64,000 nucleotides of DNA from Achatina immaculata (taxonomy: Eukaryota; Mollusca; Gastropoda; Stylommatophora; Achatinidae): positions 13,351,963 through 13,415,962 of the forward strand of contig CM019701.1 in the NCBI GenBank assembly GCA_009760885.1, written 5' to 3'. Made by a program: the position numbers and the translations under genes. Below the pieces are notes generated by a model. That model did no database searches. It saw only the letters and a list, made by a program, of their open reading frames with translations, and was not told the origin of the DNA. Positions 45,275-55,915 of this stretch are shown one piece after another (the stretch's first letter is position 1; each line of letters starts with the position of its first letter).

Positions 45275-45465
45275 TATCAGTGATTCTTCTAATATTTGTT
45301 GTTGTTTCTTCAAATATTGGTTGCTGTTCTCCTAATATAGGTTGCTGTTTCTTCTAATACTGGTTGCTGTTCTTCTATTGTTCTAATACTGGTTGCTGTT
45401 CTTCTAATACCGGTTGCTGTTCTTCTAATATTGGTTGCTGGTCTACTAATATCAGGTGATGTGGC
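45275..45465. repeat. 21-bp degenerate minisatellite
   Basis: Around eight units like TTCTTCTAATACTGGTTGCTG. Confidence 0.8.
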
Positions 45466-45854
45466 TGTGGCATTGACTTATTTTATTCTAATCTTGATAC
45501 TGTATAATGTATGTTGCTGGTTGCTAGTAACTGTAATGTCATTTTAGTTGCTGTCTTTCTTAAATTAGTTGCTACATGTGGCTGCTGTCAACAGTGATGT
45601 TCTTTGTTGTAATAGTAGCAACATTTTCTGTCACTTCCAAGCATGATCTGATGATTTTAGCAGTTGACAATTTTTTTTCCTAAGTCTCGGTCTGATAACG
45701 ATGGGTTGTGTCCACGGTCCCGCCGCCCTTTACTTGATAAAGGATCTTGGATGTGCTACGGAGTATGTGCAACTACAAAGAGGAGGAATTCGGAGCACTG
45801 TGGACTTGTCCAGGGTACAAAGATAATTGTCCTGAAACTGTGACGTGTTGTTTT

Positions 45855-46008
45855 GCCTGTCACAATAAAGTGCTGGCCTGTCACAATAAAGTGCTGGCCT
45901 GTCACAATAAAGTGCTGGCCTGTCACAATAAAGTGTTGGCCTGTCACAATAAAGTGCTGGCCTGTCACAATAAAGTACTGGCCTGTCACAATAAAGTGCT
46001 ACCAGTCA
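45855..46008. repeat. 21-bp minisatellite
   Basis: Seven to eight near-identical copies of CCTGTCACAATAAAGTGCTGG bounded by unique DNA. The period is seven codons, so all frames are open. Confidence 0.95.
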
Positions 46009-46104
46009 TGGCTGCTGTTACTGTTACAGAGTCTATGCTATAGTAGTAACGGCGTAACACTGTCATCATTGTAGCTGATATCACTATTGTAACTTTTGTT
46101 GTAC

Positions 46105-46378
46105 TGCATCCTGCCATGCTGACGAAAAGACGCTGGAGATGGACAGGACATACACTTTGAAAGCCTGCCACTAACATAACCAAACGGGCTCTCACCTGGA
46201 AGCCCCAAGGAAAGAGGAAGCAAGGAAGACCTAGAAACATCTAGTGAAGGAGGTCTTGAAATAGAGATAAAAAAAGGGATGGACTAGACCTGGAGACGGA
46301 TAGAAGAAATGGCCTAGGACCAGAAATAAATGGAGAGCCCTTGTTGATGACATATGCCCCAGACAGGCTTAAAGAAGA
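46105..46378 (+). mobile_element. LINE C-terminal fragment (SR2-like RTE)
   Basis: Broken frames on + read RRWRWTGHT, KPATNITKRALTWKPQGKRK, QGRPRN and later LTWRQIEEMA, KWRALVDDICP-like text. The RWxWxGHxLRK...ITxxALxWxPxGKRKxGRPxN pattern is the C-terminal domain seen in RTE LINEs such as schistosome SR2. It differs from the two other RTE-like families in the window. Confidence 0.7.
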
Positions 46379-46545
46379 CGATGAATTCACCCCCCCCCCC
46401 CATTAAAAATATGATAACTGCAGGTCAATCAATCTCAGTCGTGTAGGTCCGTCGGACATACACTTTTTGATGGTAACATTAAGTGTCTTTGACAGACTTT
46501 TCTTGTTTTCTGTCTTTGTCAATTTTCAGTATCTTACAGCAATAG

Positions 46546-46813
46546 GCGTCTGAGTGGCGAAGTGGTTAGTGCACTGGTCTCTCATGGCGAAGGTCGGGGG
46601 TTCGAATCCGGCCGGAGGCGCGCTAGTCACCCAGCTGTAGAAATGGGTACCCGGCTTCTTCTGGAGTTGGGGAAGGAAAGCAGCCAGGGGTGATACTGAC
46701 CATATCACCCTCTAGTGTGCTGACAGGTCAAGGAAAATATGGGCACTAACACCATATCCCTGTGTGCCTCTAAGGCATGACAAGATTACCTTTACCGTTA
46801 CCTTTTTTTTTTA
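46546..46813 (+). mobile_element. SINE family A, intact with target duplication
   Basis: A 268-base SINE: tRNA-like head (GTCTGAGTGGCGAAGTGGTT, box A; GGTTCGAATCC, box B), a short linker, a body with GGTGATACTGACCATATCAC and CTAACACCATATCCC, and a T-run end. The 10-base ACAGCAATAG directly flanks it on both sides (46536-46545 and 46814-46823). This is a perfect target-site duplication, so the copy is probably young. Confidence 0.9.
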
Positions 46814-46824
46814 ACAGCAATAGG

Positions 46825-47025
46825 ACTCTCCAATAAAAGTCTATATTTGACTCTCCGATGTAAGTCTATATTTGACTCTTCGATAAAAGTCTATATTTGA
46901 CTCTCCGATACAAGTCTATATTTGAATCTCCAATATAAGTCTATATGTGACTCTCCGATACAAGTCTATATTTGGCTCTCCAGTACAAGTCTATATTTGG
47001 CTCTCCAGTACAAGTCTATATTTGA
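46825..47025. repeat. 25-bp minisatellite
   Basis: About eight copies of a 25-bp unit (GACTCTCCGATACAAGTCTA plus TATTT) starting just after the SINE target duplication. Confidence 0.9.
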
Positions 47026-48289
47026 CAGCTTCTATATAGCTTAATGACAACACAAAATAGTTTCCGATAATTGTGTACCGCTGCACTTTTTGCTGACTAG
47101 GTTTTTGTTTTGCACTGTTTTGTTTTGTTTAGGTAATTTGCCGAGTACAATTTTTGATTGATACCGAGTCCATCATTCGATGGGAAAGATTATGGAAATG
47201 CCTATACATTACCGTTAATGAGGTAACAAAAATACACTACAGATTAGGGAGTAAAAGTATTTTCATTTCTTCTTCCGTCGTTTTTTTATGACAATCATGT
47301 AGCGGTTGTAATTGTGTCTCTAATCATGTTTTCACTGTAGGTTTTGCCGAGCATCATTTTATCGAACTGTTCCTGTCATGGCGTCTCTCATGCGGGCAGT
47401 GTTTGTTTTGCAAGGTATGTCTACGCTTTCGTCGTATATTTTCAAATATGACTCTCGCTTCCCCTCCCCCCCCCCCCAAAAAAAAAAACCACCTTTTTTC
47501 AGATAACGGTGCTACCCCAGCCAGTTTATCCTGACTTCGTGGCTCACAGAACATTCTTCTTACATTGATGAATTACAAATGTTTTCATGTCTTTGTTTCC
47601 AGTCTATCTCGTGGTGTCGTTTCCTCCACAAGTTCGCTGTGTAAAGTTTTCTTGAGGTTTCACGGCAAACGTTTGTGTCTTCCTTGTGTTGACACTTTTT
47701 TCTTGAGGTTTCACGGCAAACGTTTGTGTCCTCCTTGTGTTGACACTATAGCATCTCGATATGTCTCATCGCTACTGTAAACTTTCAAGCAGGCTCTGTG
47801 AGAAAAAGGGCCCAGCTGGGGCATCGCTCCTGAGCCCTAAGTATTTTCTCTGCTTTCAAGCATACGTCAGTGAAATTCCCAGCACTTTCCCTGTCTACGT
47901 CACACACATTTATGTACTTTCTAGTCTACATCACAGAAATTTCCGAGCTTACTAGACCACGTCATACAAAATTCCCGTAGATTCCCAGCTCATGCTAAAG
48001 AGAAGAGCTTCAAACAAGAAGCTACAAGAAGCTTTATTTATAATTTACTCGACAAATGAGCACAAGCTTGTTGGGCTGCTCTCCATGATAATATTGACTG
48101 CTCCGTTTTCATCAGAAAATCTCTTGAAATGACAAACGTTTTCACGATGTGTTTCATCCACACGAGAGAAATGACATTTTCGAACTGAACATTAAAATAA
48201 CAATCAGTTTCTTTGTGTTGTTCAACTAAGACAGATGCCCTGAGCTAGTTAAATGTCATCACATATCACAAGAGAAGGTGAACAAAGCC
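47026..48289. other. Spacer with one 57-bp duplication
   Basis: TTCTTGAGGTTTCACGGCAA...TTGTGTTGACACT occurs twice between about 47640 and 47750. C run at 47462-47478. No gene recognised. Confidence 0.45.
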
Positions 48290-48575
48290 AGGACAGTCCT
48301 TGTGTAGACAAAGGAGGCGATTTCTCTGGTCCCACAACCTTCTAAGGACAGTCTTTGTGGAGACAAAAGAGACGATTTCTCTGGTCCCACAACCTTCTAA
48401 GGACAGTCTTTGTGGAGACAAAAGAGACGATTTCTCTGGTCCCACAACCTTCTAAGGACAGTCTTTGTGTAGACAAAGGAGGCGATTTCTCTGGTCCCAC
48501 AACCTTCTAAGGACAGTCTTTGTGGAGACAAAAGAAACAATTTCTCTGGTCTTACATCCTTCTAAGGACAGTCCT
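48290..48575. repeat. 55-bp minisatellite
   Basis: Five copies of a 55-bp unit (AAGGACAGTCTTTGTGGAGA and on, ending CCCACAACCTTCT). Confidence 0.92.
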
Positions 48576-48654
48576 GTTTGGAGCTAGGACATATTAAAAC
48601 TATTTATCTCACAGTGACACCCAGGTTGACAGTAAGTCCCTGGTCAGTGCTTTT

Positions 48655-48830
48655 AAACAAATCGATCAACTCATAAATATTTTTTAACCGATTAACTCAT
48701 AAATTTTTTTTAAATCGATCACCTCATAAATAAGTTTTTTTAAACCGATTAATTCATAAATAATTTTGTAAGTCGATCAACTTCTAAATAAATATTTTAA
48801 AAATCGATCATCTCATAAATAAATTTAAAA
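48655..48830. repeat. ~34-bp degenerate AT-rich tandem repeat
   Basis: About five units of ATCGATCAACTCATAAATAA with T runs. Confidence 0.8.
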
Positions 48831-49149
48831 ATAAGTAAACTGCAAACGAAATATTCACTTCTTTTAAGTTTAAACGTTACTGTTGAATTGTTCTCCTTGA
48901 AAAAAAAAGTTTTACGGCCGAAATATTGGTTGGCTGCTATGCTATTTTCCTCTCTTATTTGCTTGTTTGAAAATGAACTTAACAGTAACATTCATGCTTG
49001 TGGTGGTTTTATCGTAGCAGTTATTATAACAATTTATCTTACTTCTGTCTTAGTCAAAGTAACTGAGGCTGGTCTCTGGAACTGGGATGTTTCCAGTGAC
49101 TAGTCCATGATACTTTGTCAGGGTGGATCTTCTGAGTAATTTTTGCAGT
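48831..49149. other. Spacer with possible retroelement tail
   Basis: CCTTGAAAAAAAAAGTTTTA at 48895 and GGCCGAAATATTGG following resemble 26115-26141. No coding sequence. Confidence 0.35.
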
Positions 49150-49535
49150 TCACATCAAACATGCTGGATGATAACAAACATGGATAATCAGAAACATGGA
49201 TGGGATGATCAGAGACATGGATGAACAGAGACATGGATGATCAGAGATATGGATGAACAGAAACAAGGATGAACAGAGACATGGATGAACAGAAACATGG
49301 ATGAACAGAGATGTGGATGACCAGAGACATGGATAATCAGAAACATGAATGATAAGAAACATGGACGATCAGAGACATGGATGATCGGAAATATGGATGA
49401 TCAGAGACATGGATGAACAGAGACACGAATGATCAGTAACATGATGATCAGAAACGTAGATGAACAGAGACAAGGATTAACAGAGACATGGATGAACAGA
49501 AACATGGATGATCAGAAACATGGATGATAAGAAGC
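49150..49535. repeat. 16-bp minisatellite
   Basis: About 24 copies of AGACATGGATGAACAG with GATGATCAG variants. Confidence 0.92.
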
Positions 49536-50221
49536 ATGGTTTAAACTTGAACTTAAGAACACCCATGCTCTGCTGCGGGCCTAGAGGTGGGTCTCCTTGC
49601 ACCCAGGACACTTCCATGAGTGCTTGACCTTTAACCTCAGTGTTATTCGTTGCTCTGGGAGATAGCGACAATAGAACATTGACTGAACACAGCTCGATCT
49701 TTTCCGCAAAGTTCTGAATGTCTGCTATTGCCCTTCGTTATTTCTTTTTTTCGCAAAGTCTTTGGTGATAGGTGCTGCATTCTACTTTTTTTTTCACCTC
49801 CCGGTAATTTTGAAGGGGTGGATGTTTTATAATGTCTCCTTGGTCCATTTCTAAACATGGTTGGTTGATTGGGGGGGGGGGGGGGGGATTTAGTCTATCT
49901 GTCGATCGACTGGCGTGACATTCGGTCATTTGGTTGGTCGGTAGTCGGTTAGTTAATTTACTGGTTGACAGGTCGGTTGGCTGACTGACTGGTTAGTAGA
50001 TTAATTGGTCTGTTGGCTGCCTGGCCGATCGGTTGGTAGATTGGCCTTAATCTCTCTTAACACTTCCCGAGCCAAATACGAGGAAATCCGTATTTCTGGT
50101 TTCCGTGCGTTGTTGGCCGAAAGGCGGATTTGCCGTATTCGATGGTCGTCTTATTTAAACTGTTTCTAGCGTGTTGTTTAAAGTAATTTTTGTTGACGTC
50201 TCTTCACACAACTTTATACTT
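49536..50221. other. Spacer; G17 run and GGTTGG-rich stretch
   Basis: (G) run at 49871-49887 and loose TTGGTTGG/GACTGACTGG repeats to 50045. No gene recognised. Confidence 0.5.
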
Positions 50222-50595
50222 AGTCAGTCATTTGCATATCCCTTGCAGAACTTTGCCTTCCTAACAACTCTCCTGTAGGTCTCTTGGTTGTAAGCAAGAT
50301 GCCCTACTGCTGATGCATCAATTTGCAGATCATCAACGATGTCTTACAACCATCTTCGCCTTGGTCTTCCTCTCTTTCTTTTTCCCATTATGTACCCTTC
50401 CAAGACGGTCTTCTCTAGATTATCATGACGTTTAATGTGTCCAAAATATTTAAGTTTTCTCTGTTTAATCCTCTTTACTGGGCGACTTTCTTCAATATTT
50501 ATTAAGTTTTTGTAGTATGGATATATTTGTTCTTTTCTGTGCCCAAGATATTTGAAGAACTCTTCTGTAGCATTTACATTCAAAGGCATTTTATA
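50222..50595 (-). mobile_element. LINE 'HANE' family 3' fragment
   Basis: Minus-strand reading: MPLNVNATEEFFKYLGH, KYFGHIKRHDNLEKTVLEG, GKRKRGRPRRRW, then frameshifted text to the HANE-type end at about 50228. The best open piece is 50625-50344. Confidence 0.83.
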
Positions 50596-50705
50596 GTTAC
50601 AGTAAACTGCGTATATAGCCACCACGACCTGGTGAGAACTTTCATGGACTTAACTCATGTCTAGCTGCTTCTTCTTCTTCTATTTTTTCCTTGTTCTTCT
50701 CCTTA

Positions 50706-50915
50706 GAACTGCGAGATGGTGTTCTCTGACGATATTCTGAAGATGTTGAGACACATGTCGTGTCGGATTAGGAGATGGATCATGGTAGTTTTTTTTTTCA
50801 TTCTCTGAGTGCAACTTAAAAAAAAAATACCAAGGAGGTGTGCCTAGCAGACTCCACCACCATGTGGAATATAACGGTCCCTACCCCATTAGCCAGGATA
50901 GGCCTGTTGCTGGGG
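50706..50915 (-). repeat. Dispersed repeat C, inverted copy
   Basis: Read on the minus strand it follows 12132-12348: CAGCAACAGGCCTATCCTGG, GGTGGTGGAGTCTGCTAGGC and, after a run of A/T, TGTCTCAACATCTTCAG and a degraded GAGAACACCATCTCGCAGTT. It is more diverged than the + copies. Phrases like GGGTCGCTA at 51000 extend the similarity to the 34-bp unit at 11945. Confidence 0.65.
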
Positions 50916-51227
50916 GAGGGGGAGACGACCATAAGAGAAGTGGAAACATGGTCTTGATTAGCTATAGTTCGCCGACCCTGACTCTAGCATGTCAGCTATG
51001 GGTCGCTAATTGCCAAATCCGCCCAGCGTCTTCGTGTCCCAGTTTGGAACTATAGAAAGTTTTGCGAATCTGCGGACTGGTGGAGGTCACTAAGGAAAGA
51101 ATAAACGATCAAGGGAGGCTAAATGGTGCAATTTCAGGCTGGGCAGAATCGAATTCTGTCCCAGATCAGATTGTTTTTTTTTTCTCTCTTAGGTTCGTTT
51201 ATTAAATATCTCGAAGAGAACCCCACC

Positions 51228-51443
51228 TTAACTCTTTTTGCTCTAAAACAATTTCAGGGATCGTAGATCTTGCGTGCCTATAAAGTCTAAATACAACATG
51301 TAACATGAAAAGTACCATATTTCTATCCAAACCCACGTTTTTAAACTATGTAATAACTTTCTTCTAGTTTCGTAGAACCGAAATTTCCGCGTAAAATATG
51401 TTCTGGCACGGCATGGAAAATAATTCAGGAGTGAATGAGTTAA
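51228..51443. mobile_element. TTAA-bounded MITE (piggyBac-like), copy 1
   Basis: A 216-base element starts TTAACTCTTTTTG and ends CAGGAGTGAATGAGTTAA, giving terminal inverted repeats beginning TTAACTC. TTAA at each end is the target site of piggyBac-type elements. The interior shares CACGTTT.TAAA.TA, ACTTTCTTCTAG and GGCACGGCA.GGAAAATAAT with 54813-55033. No transposase. Confidence 0.7.
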
Positions 51444-52269
51444 TAATCGTCATTAGCAATTCTCATTACGTGATGCAGCACTTGAAGCGCTGACAAAAAA
51501 AAAAGGGTATCTACACAAGCTAGTCTTGGGCGTAGTTCGATAACTCCAGTCAGGCACATTCTGCGCATACGCTGCCATCTTCCTGCCGCTAGTCCTGTCT
51601 TCTATTTTCAATTAAATAAAGGTTGAAAATATTCAGTTAATAACATTAACCTTGTTATATAAGCAGGCGAAACAATTTCCATATTTAACTTTAAGTAGCT
51701 TACAATATTAAATTAAGAAAAAAACAAAGATCATGAGCACTTTAGCACATCACAGTGTGTAACATTAGAACAGTGGTTCTTAACATGTTGTTCATGGAAT
51801 CCAACGGGGTCCACATAAAAATTCTGGGGGGGGGGGGGGGACACGGACCAACAAATAGACTGGTTCGATTTTTTTTAATCGCATCATCTGGGTTATATTT
51901 GTCCTTTAACTTTAAATGACGAATTCACAGCTTTTTATCAGACCGAAAGGAGGTCTGCAGCTGTTCTCATGCCGGAAAGTGGGCCCATAACTGTTCTTAG
52001 TCGGAAGAGGGAGTCCACAGCTGTTCTTAGATCGGAAAGGGGTATACACCTGCTCTCAAGGGGAAAGGGGGGTCCACAGCTGTTCTCAAATCGGGTTTGG
52101 GGAGGGGGGGGGGGTGTGGGATCACAACTGTTTCAGACCAGAAAGGGAATCCACAGCCCCCCCCCCCCCCCCGCAAAAAAAAAGAAAGAGAACAACTGCA
52201 TTATGAGGTACAACCACAGCATCATTTTAACAAAATATATCCAGCCATAGGCAGCCGATAGTAGTCTGG
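51444..52269. other. Spacer with degenerate repeats and G runs
   Basis: CAGTGGTTCTTAACATGTTG at 51771 resembles a hAT-element end, but no partner end was found. Loose repeats of CCACAGCTGTTCTCA...GGAAAGGGG run from 51945 to 52160. G/C runs lie at 51826-51840, about 52097 and about 52158-52172. Confidence 0.45.
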
Positions 52270-52530
52270 GGAGCAGCAATACTCTTGACTCAACTCTTGG
52301 CTCTCATGGCAAAGATCGAGGGGTTCGTATCCGGTTGAAGGCGCCCCAGTCACCCCAGTCTGTAGACATGAGTACCCGACTTCTTCTAGAGCTGAGGAAA
52401 GAAAGGCGACCAGGTATGATACTGACCATATCACCCTCTAGTGTGCTGACAGGTCAAGGAAAATATGGGCACTAACACCATGTCCTTATGTGCCTCTAAG
52501 GCGCGATAAGGTTACCTTTACCTTTCATTA
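52270..52530 (+). mobile_element. SINE family A, second copy
   Basis: Matches 46546-46813 from CTCTCATGGCAAAGATCGAG, box B region GGGTTCGTATCCGG, to GCGCGATAAGGTTACC. The box A region is eroded and no target duplication was found, so it is older than the copy at 46546. Confidence 0.82.
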
Positions 52531-52689
52531 AAAAATGTAACCTATTAATATCTTGACGCGCGGACGTCTAAGAACGCAACACATCATTACCTAGCGATAT
52601 CTCAAAAAGTTAAGTCATTAAATCACGCCTGTGCTCTTCTCGTTCATAAAATTGAGATATCAATCTATTAATAAGATTTATTATTATCA

Positions 52690-53650
52690 AATTATTTCTG
52701 AAAGATTTGCTACAACCAGCTCCGCCCTATTATAACCTGAAAGCTGTGCTACAACCAGCGCCATCCTGTTATAACCTGAAAGATGTGCTACAACCAGCTC
52801 CGCCCTATTATAACCTGAAAGATGTGCTACAACCAGCTCCGCCCTATTATAACCTGAAAGATTTGCTACAACCAGCTCCGCCCTATTATAACCTGAAAGA
52901 TGTGCTACAACCAGCTCCGCCCTATTATAACCTGAAAGATGTGCTACAACCAGCTCCGCCCTATTATAACCTGAAAGATGTGCTACAACCAGCTCTGTCC
53001 TATTATAACCTGAAAGATGTGCTACAACCAGCTCCGCCCTATTATAACCTGAAAGATGTGCTACAACCAGCTCTGCCCTATTATAACCTGAAAGATGTGC
53101 TACAACCAGCTCTGTCCTATTATAACCTGAAAGATGTGCTACAACCAGCTCTGTCCTATTATAACCTGAAAGATGTGCTACAACCAGCTCCGCCCTATTA
53201 TAACCTGAAAGCTGTGCTACAACCAGCGCCATCCTGTTATAACCTGAAAGATGTGCTACAACCAGCTCCGCCCTATTATAACCTGAAAGATGTGCTACAA
53301 CCAGCTCCGCCCTATTATAACCTGAAAGATGTGCTACAACCAGCTCTGTCCTATTATAACCTGAAAGATGTGCTACAACCAGCTCCGCCCTATTATAACC
53401 TGAAAGATGTGCTACAACCAGTTCCGCCCTATTGTAACCTGAAAGATGTGCTACAACCAGCTCCGCCCTATTATAACCTGAAAGATGTGCTACAACCAGT
53501 TCCGCCCTATTATAACCTGAAAGATATGCTACAACCAGCTCCGCCCTATTATAACCTGAAAGATGTGCTACAACCAGCTCCGCCCTATTATAACCTGAAA
53601 GATGTGCTACAACCAGCTCCGCCCTATTATAACCTGAAAGATGTGCTACC
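52690..53650. repeat. 39-bp minisatellite, ~24 copies
   Basis: Units GATGTGCTACAACCAGCTCC plus GCCCTATTATAACCTGAAA, nearly identical, with scattered variants (CTGTCC, GCCATCCTG). The period of 13 codons yields the 364-residue + frame (DVLQPAPPYYNLK repeats) and a minus frame (VVAHLSGYNRAEL); both are artefacts. Confidence 0.95.
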
Positions 53651-53677
53651 CAGATTTATCTTGTTATGCTACTTTCC

Positions 53678-53893
53678 AGTAACAGGCCTAGCCTGGCTAA
53701 TAGGGCAGGGATCGCCATGGTCCCCATGGTGGTGGAGTCTGCTAAAGAAGCATTGCACACACCCCCTGCTTTTTAGCTGTACTCGGGGACTGAAACGATA
53801 GCCGCCATAACCCTCCCCCATGCCGATACGAGGCTGTGCCTCAACATCTCCACAGCATCGGCTGCAAAGAACAACAGCTCGCAGTTACAGGGA
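53678..53893 (+). repeat. Dispersed repeat C
   Basis: Second + copy of the unit at 12132-12348, high identity, from CAGTAACAGGCCTAGCC to GCAGTTACAGGGA. It directly follows the 39-bp array. Confidence 0.78.
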
Positions 53894-54177
53894 CCTGGTA
53901 CAAGTACTGAGAATGGATATCTGCCCTTTATAAATGAAACAAAAAATAGCCGGGAATTTTACCAAAAACTCCAAGGCTTAATGTGATTGGCTTCAAAAAA
54001 ATGTTCATCCTCACGTAATGAGGCAACACTGCTTTTTTTTTTGGGGGGGGGGTTGTTGGGAGAAACCAGGTGGCAAATGAAAACAAAAATAAGTTCAGGT
54101 AGCTGGTCTTTCTAGTTCCCTCAGCTAGTCTCTCTTCTGTTGTAGCGTTCCCCTCCCCCCACACTTACTCACTCAGC

Positions 54178-54692
54178 TCATTCATTTTATTCATTGTTAT
54201 GTCCCTTGCGGAACTTTGCCTCCCAAACAGCACTCCTGTAGGCCTTTCGGTTGTGAGCAAGATGGCCTGCTGCTGATGCATCCATTTGCAGATCGTCAAC
54301 GATGTCTTGCAGCCATCTTCGTTTTGGTCTTCCTCTCTTTCTTTTTCCCTATTATGTACCCTTCCAAGACGGTCTTCTCTAGATTATCATGACGTTTAAT
54401 GTTTCCAAAATATTTAAGTTTTCTCTCTTTAATCCTCTTTACTAGTCATCCTTCTTCAATATTAAGTTCTTGTAGTATGGATATATCTGTTCTTTTTTTG
54501 TGTCCACAATATTTGGAGAACTCTTCTGTAGCATTTACATTCAAAGGCATTTATGTGTTTCTCAGCTGTTTTGTTAAGTGTCCAGGTCTCACAGGCATAT
54601 GTTGCCATGGGAAAGATGCATGCCCTTAAAAATCTTATTTTTGTTGCTCTGTCTGCTCCTCTCCACAGATTCTTTATTTGTTTTACTTTTTA
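54178..54692 (-). mobile_element. LINE 'HANE' family 3' fragment
   Basis: On the minus strand: KQIKNLWRGADRATKIRFL-type text, FPMATYACETWTL, MPLNVNATEEFSKYCGH, KRDDLEKT-type text and the FRKGH-type end, then an AATGAATAAAATGAATG tail. Several indels. Confidence 0.84.
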
Positions 54693-54812
54693 CTCACTCA
54701 GTGTTGTGCCTAAATTTATCTGTAGTCAAGGTGTCAGATCGCTACATTTTTTCCCCCTTTAAGAATTTCTGCCTAAAAATAGTCTCTCACAGACACCAGC
54801 GAGCCTGTAGTT

Positions 54813-55033
54813 TTAACTCTTTTGGTCCAAAAACGACACTGGTAGGGCTGGTACAAACAAGCGCTTAGAGCGGTATTTAAACAATCTAAACAAAGCGAAA
54901 AGCAGTAGGTTTCGTACCCAGTCCACGTTTCTAAATTACTAAATAACTTCCTTCTAGATTCTTTCTACTGAAATTTATCAATAAAATGTATTCCGGCACG
55001 GCACAGAAAATAATTCAGGAGTAAAAGAGTTCA
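54813..55033. mobile_element. TTAA-bounded MITE (piggyBac-like), copy 2
   Basis: Begins TTAACTCTTTTGGTCC and ends CAGGAGTAAAAGAGTTCA. The right TTAA has mutated to TTCA. Interior shared with 51228-51443, including GGCACGGCACAGAAAATAAT. Confidence 0.65.
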
Positions 55034-55327
55034 TGCTAACGTCAATCACTTTAAGGCAGGCGGTCATGAGAGGTGGGGATCTTGAGTTGGCAACCCACGA
55101 ATATAATCGAGTTGGCTCTGTGCTGTCACGAAGTACTGCGCCTGTAGAGTCTGGTGTAGGATCGATCTGCGCAGTAATCGTTCTATATCTGAACATGGCC
55201 AACCGGTATCTTTTAGCTAGGATCTTCCTCTTAGTTATACCTACACCATTAATCAGACTCTTCAGTTGTGAAATCTGATAAACACCATTTCAGTTGTGAA
55301 ATCTGATAAACACCATTCTCATCTCTC
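55034..55327. other. Spacer, no gene recognised
   Basis: A 29-base phrase with TCAGTTGTGAAATCTGATAA is duplicated at about 55262-55317. Confidence 0.45.
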
Positions 55328-55351
55328 TATCTCTCTCTCTCTCTCTTTCTT

Positions 55352-55400
<49 letters not shown>
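55328..55400. repeat. (CT)n microsatellite
   Basis: CT tract with a short CTTT interruption; it abuts the LINE fragment at 55401. Confidence 0.95.
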
Positions 55401-55404
<4 letters not shown>

Positions 55405-55915
55405 CATGCCAATCAAGCGTTGGTCGTCATTGATTTCTACAACCATCTGTCTTTTGCTCTTTCTATAACGTGTGTTTTGGAACGTGCTCTGTAACACTCT
55501 TTTTGTCCGTCAAGTATCTTGTTTCTTTGTCTTCCTCTGTCCCTTTTCCCCCTCCAGTTTTCCTGTTGCCACTGGCCTCTTCTTAAAACATGCCCTAGAA
55601 ATCTGGTCTGTCATGTTCTGAATTTTGCAGTAATTTCTCTCTTTTGTCCACCTTCACTTAGAATCTCTTCGTTTTGTTTTCTTAACTGTCCTCTGTATTC
55701 TCATCATTCTTCGCAGGAACCACAACTCTGCTGCTTCCAGTAGATTCTGGGTGCTCTTAGTTACTTCCCGTGCTTCGCACCCATATAACAATACGGGTTC
55801 GATGTAACACTGAACAACTCTCTTTCTGGTGTTCATCAACAGAGCTTTATTGCACAGTATATTTTTCATTTTCATAAATGCTGACTTGAGGACCAAGTAT
55901 ACATCCATATAAAAA
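55401..55915 (-). mobile_element. RTE-like LINE C-terminal fragment
   Basis: The minus-strand frame 55908-55654 reads KSAFMKMKNILCNKALLMNT, CYIEPVLLYGCEAREVTKS, LEAAELWFLRRMMRIQRTVKK. This equals the thumb/connection region of the 6288-9575 family. Downstream frames hold a decayed GRR...RQR domain. Confidence 0.83.

Noticed and set aside
46546..46620. A functional tRNA gene
   Set aside because: Box A and B are present but the sequence continues into a SINE body with a T-run and target duplication, and the acceptor stem does not close.
51771..52160. A third hAT MITE beginning CAGTGGTTCTTAAC
   Set aside because: No matching right end or target duplication could be found, so only the left-end resemblance remains.
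52707..53801. 364-codon + frame with LQPAPPYYNLK repeats
   Set aside because: 39-bp minisatellite with a 13-codon period; the minus strand is open too, and the ends run into repeat C.
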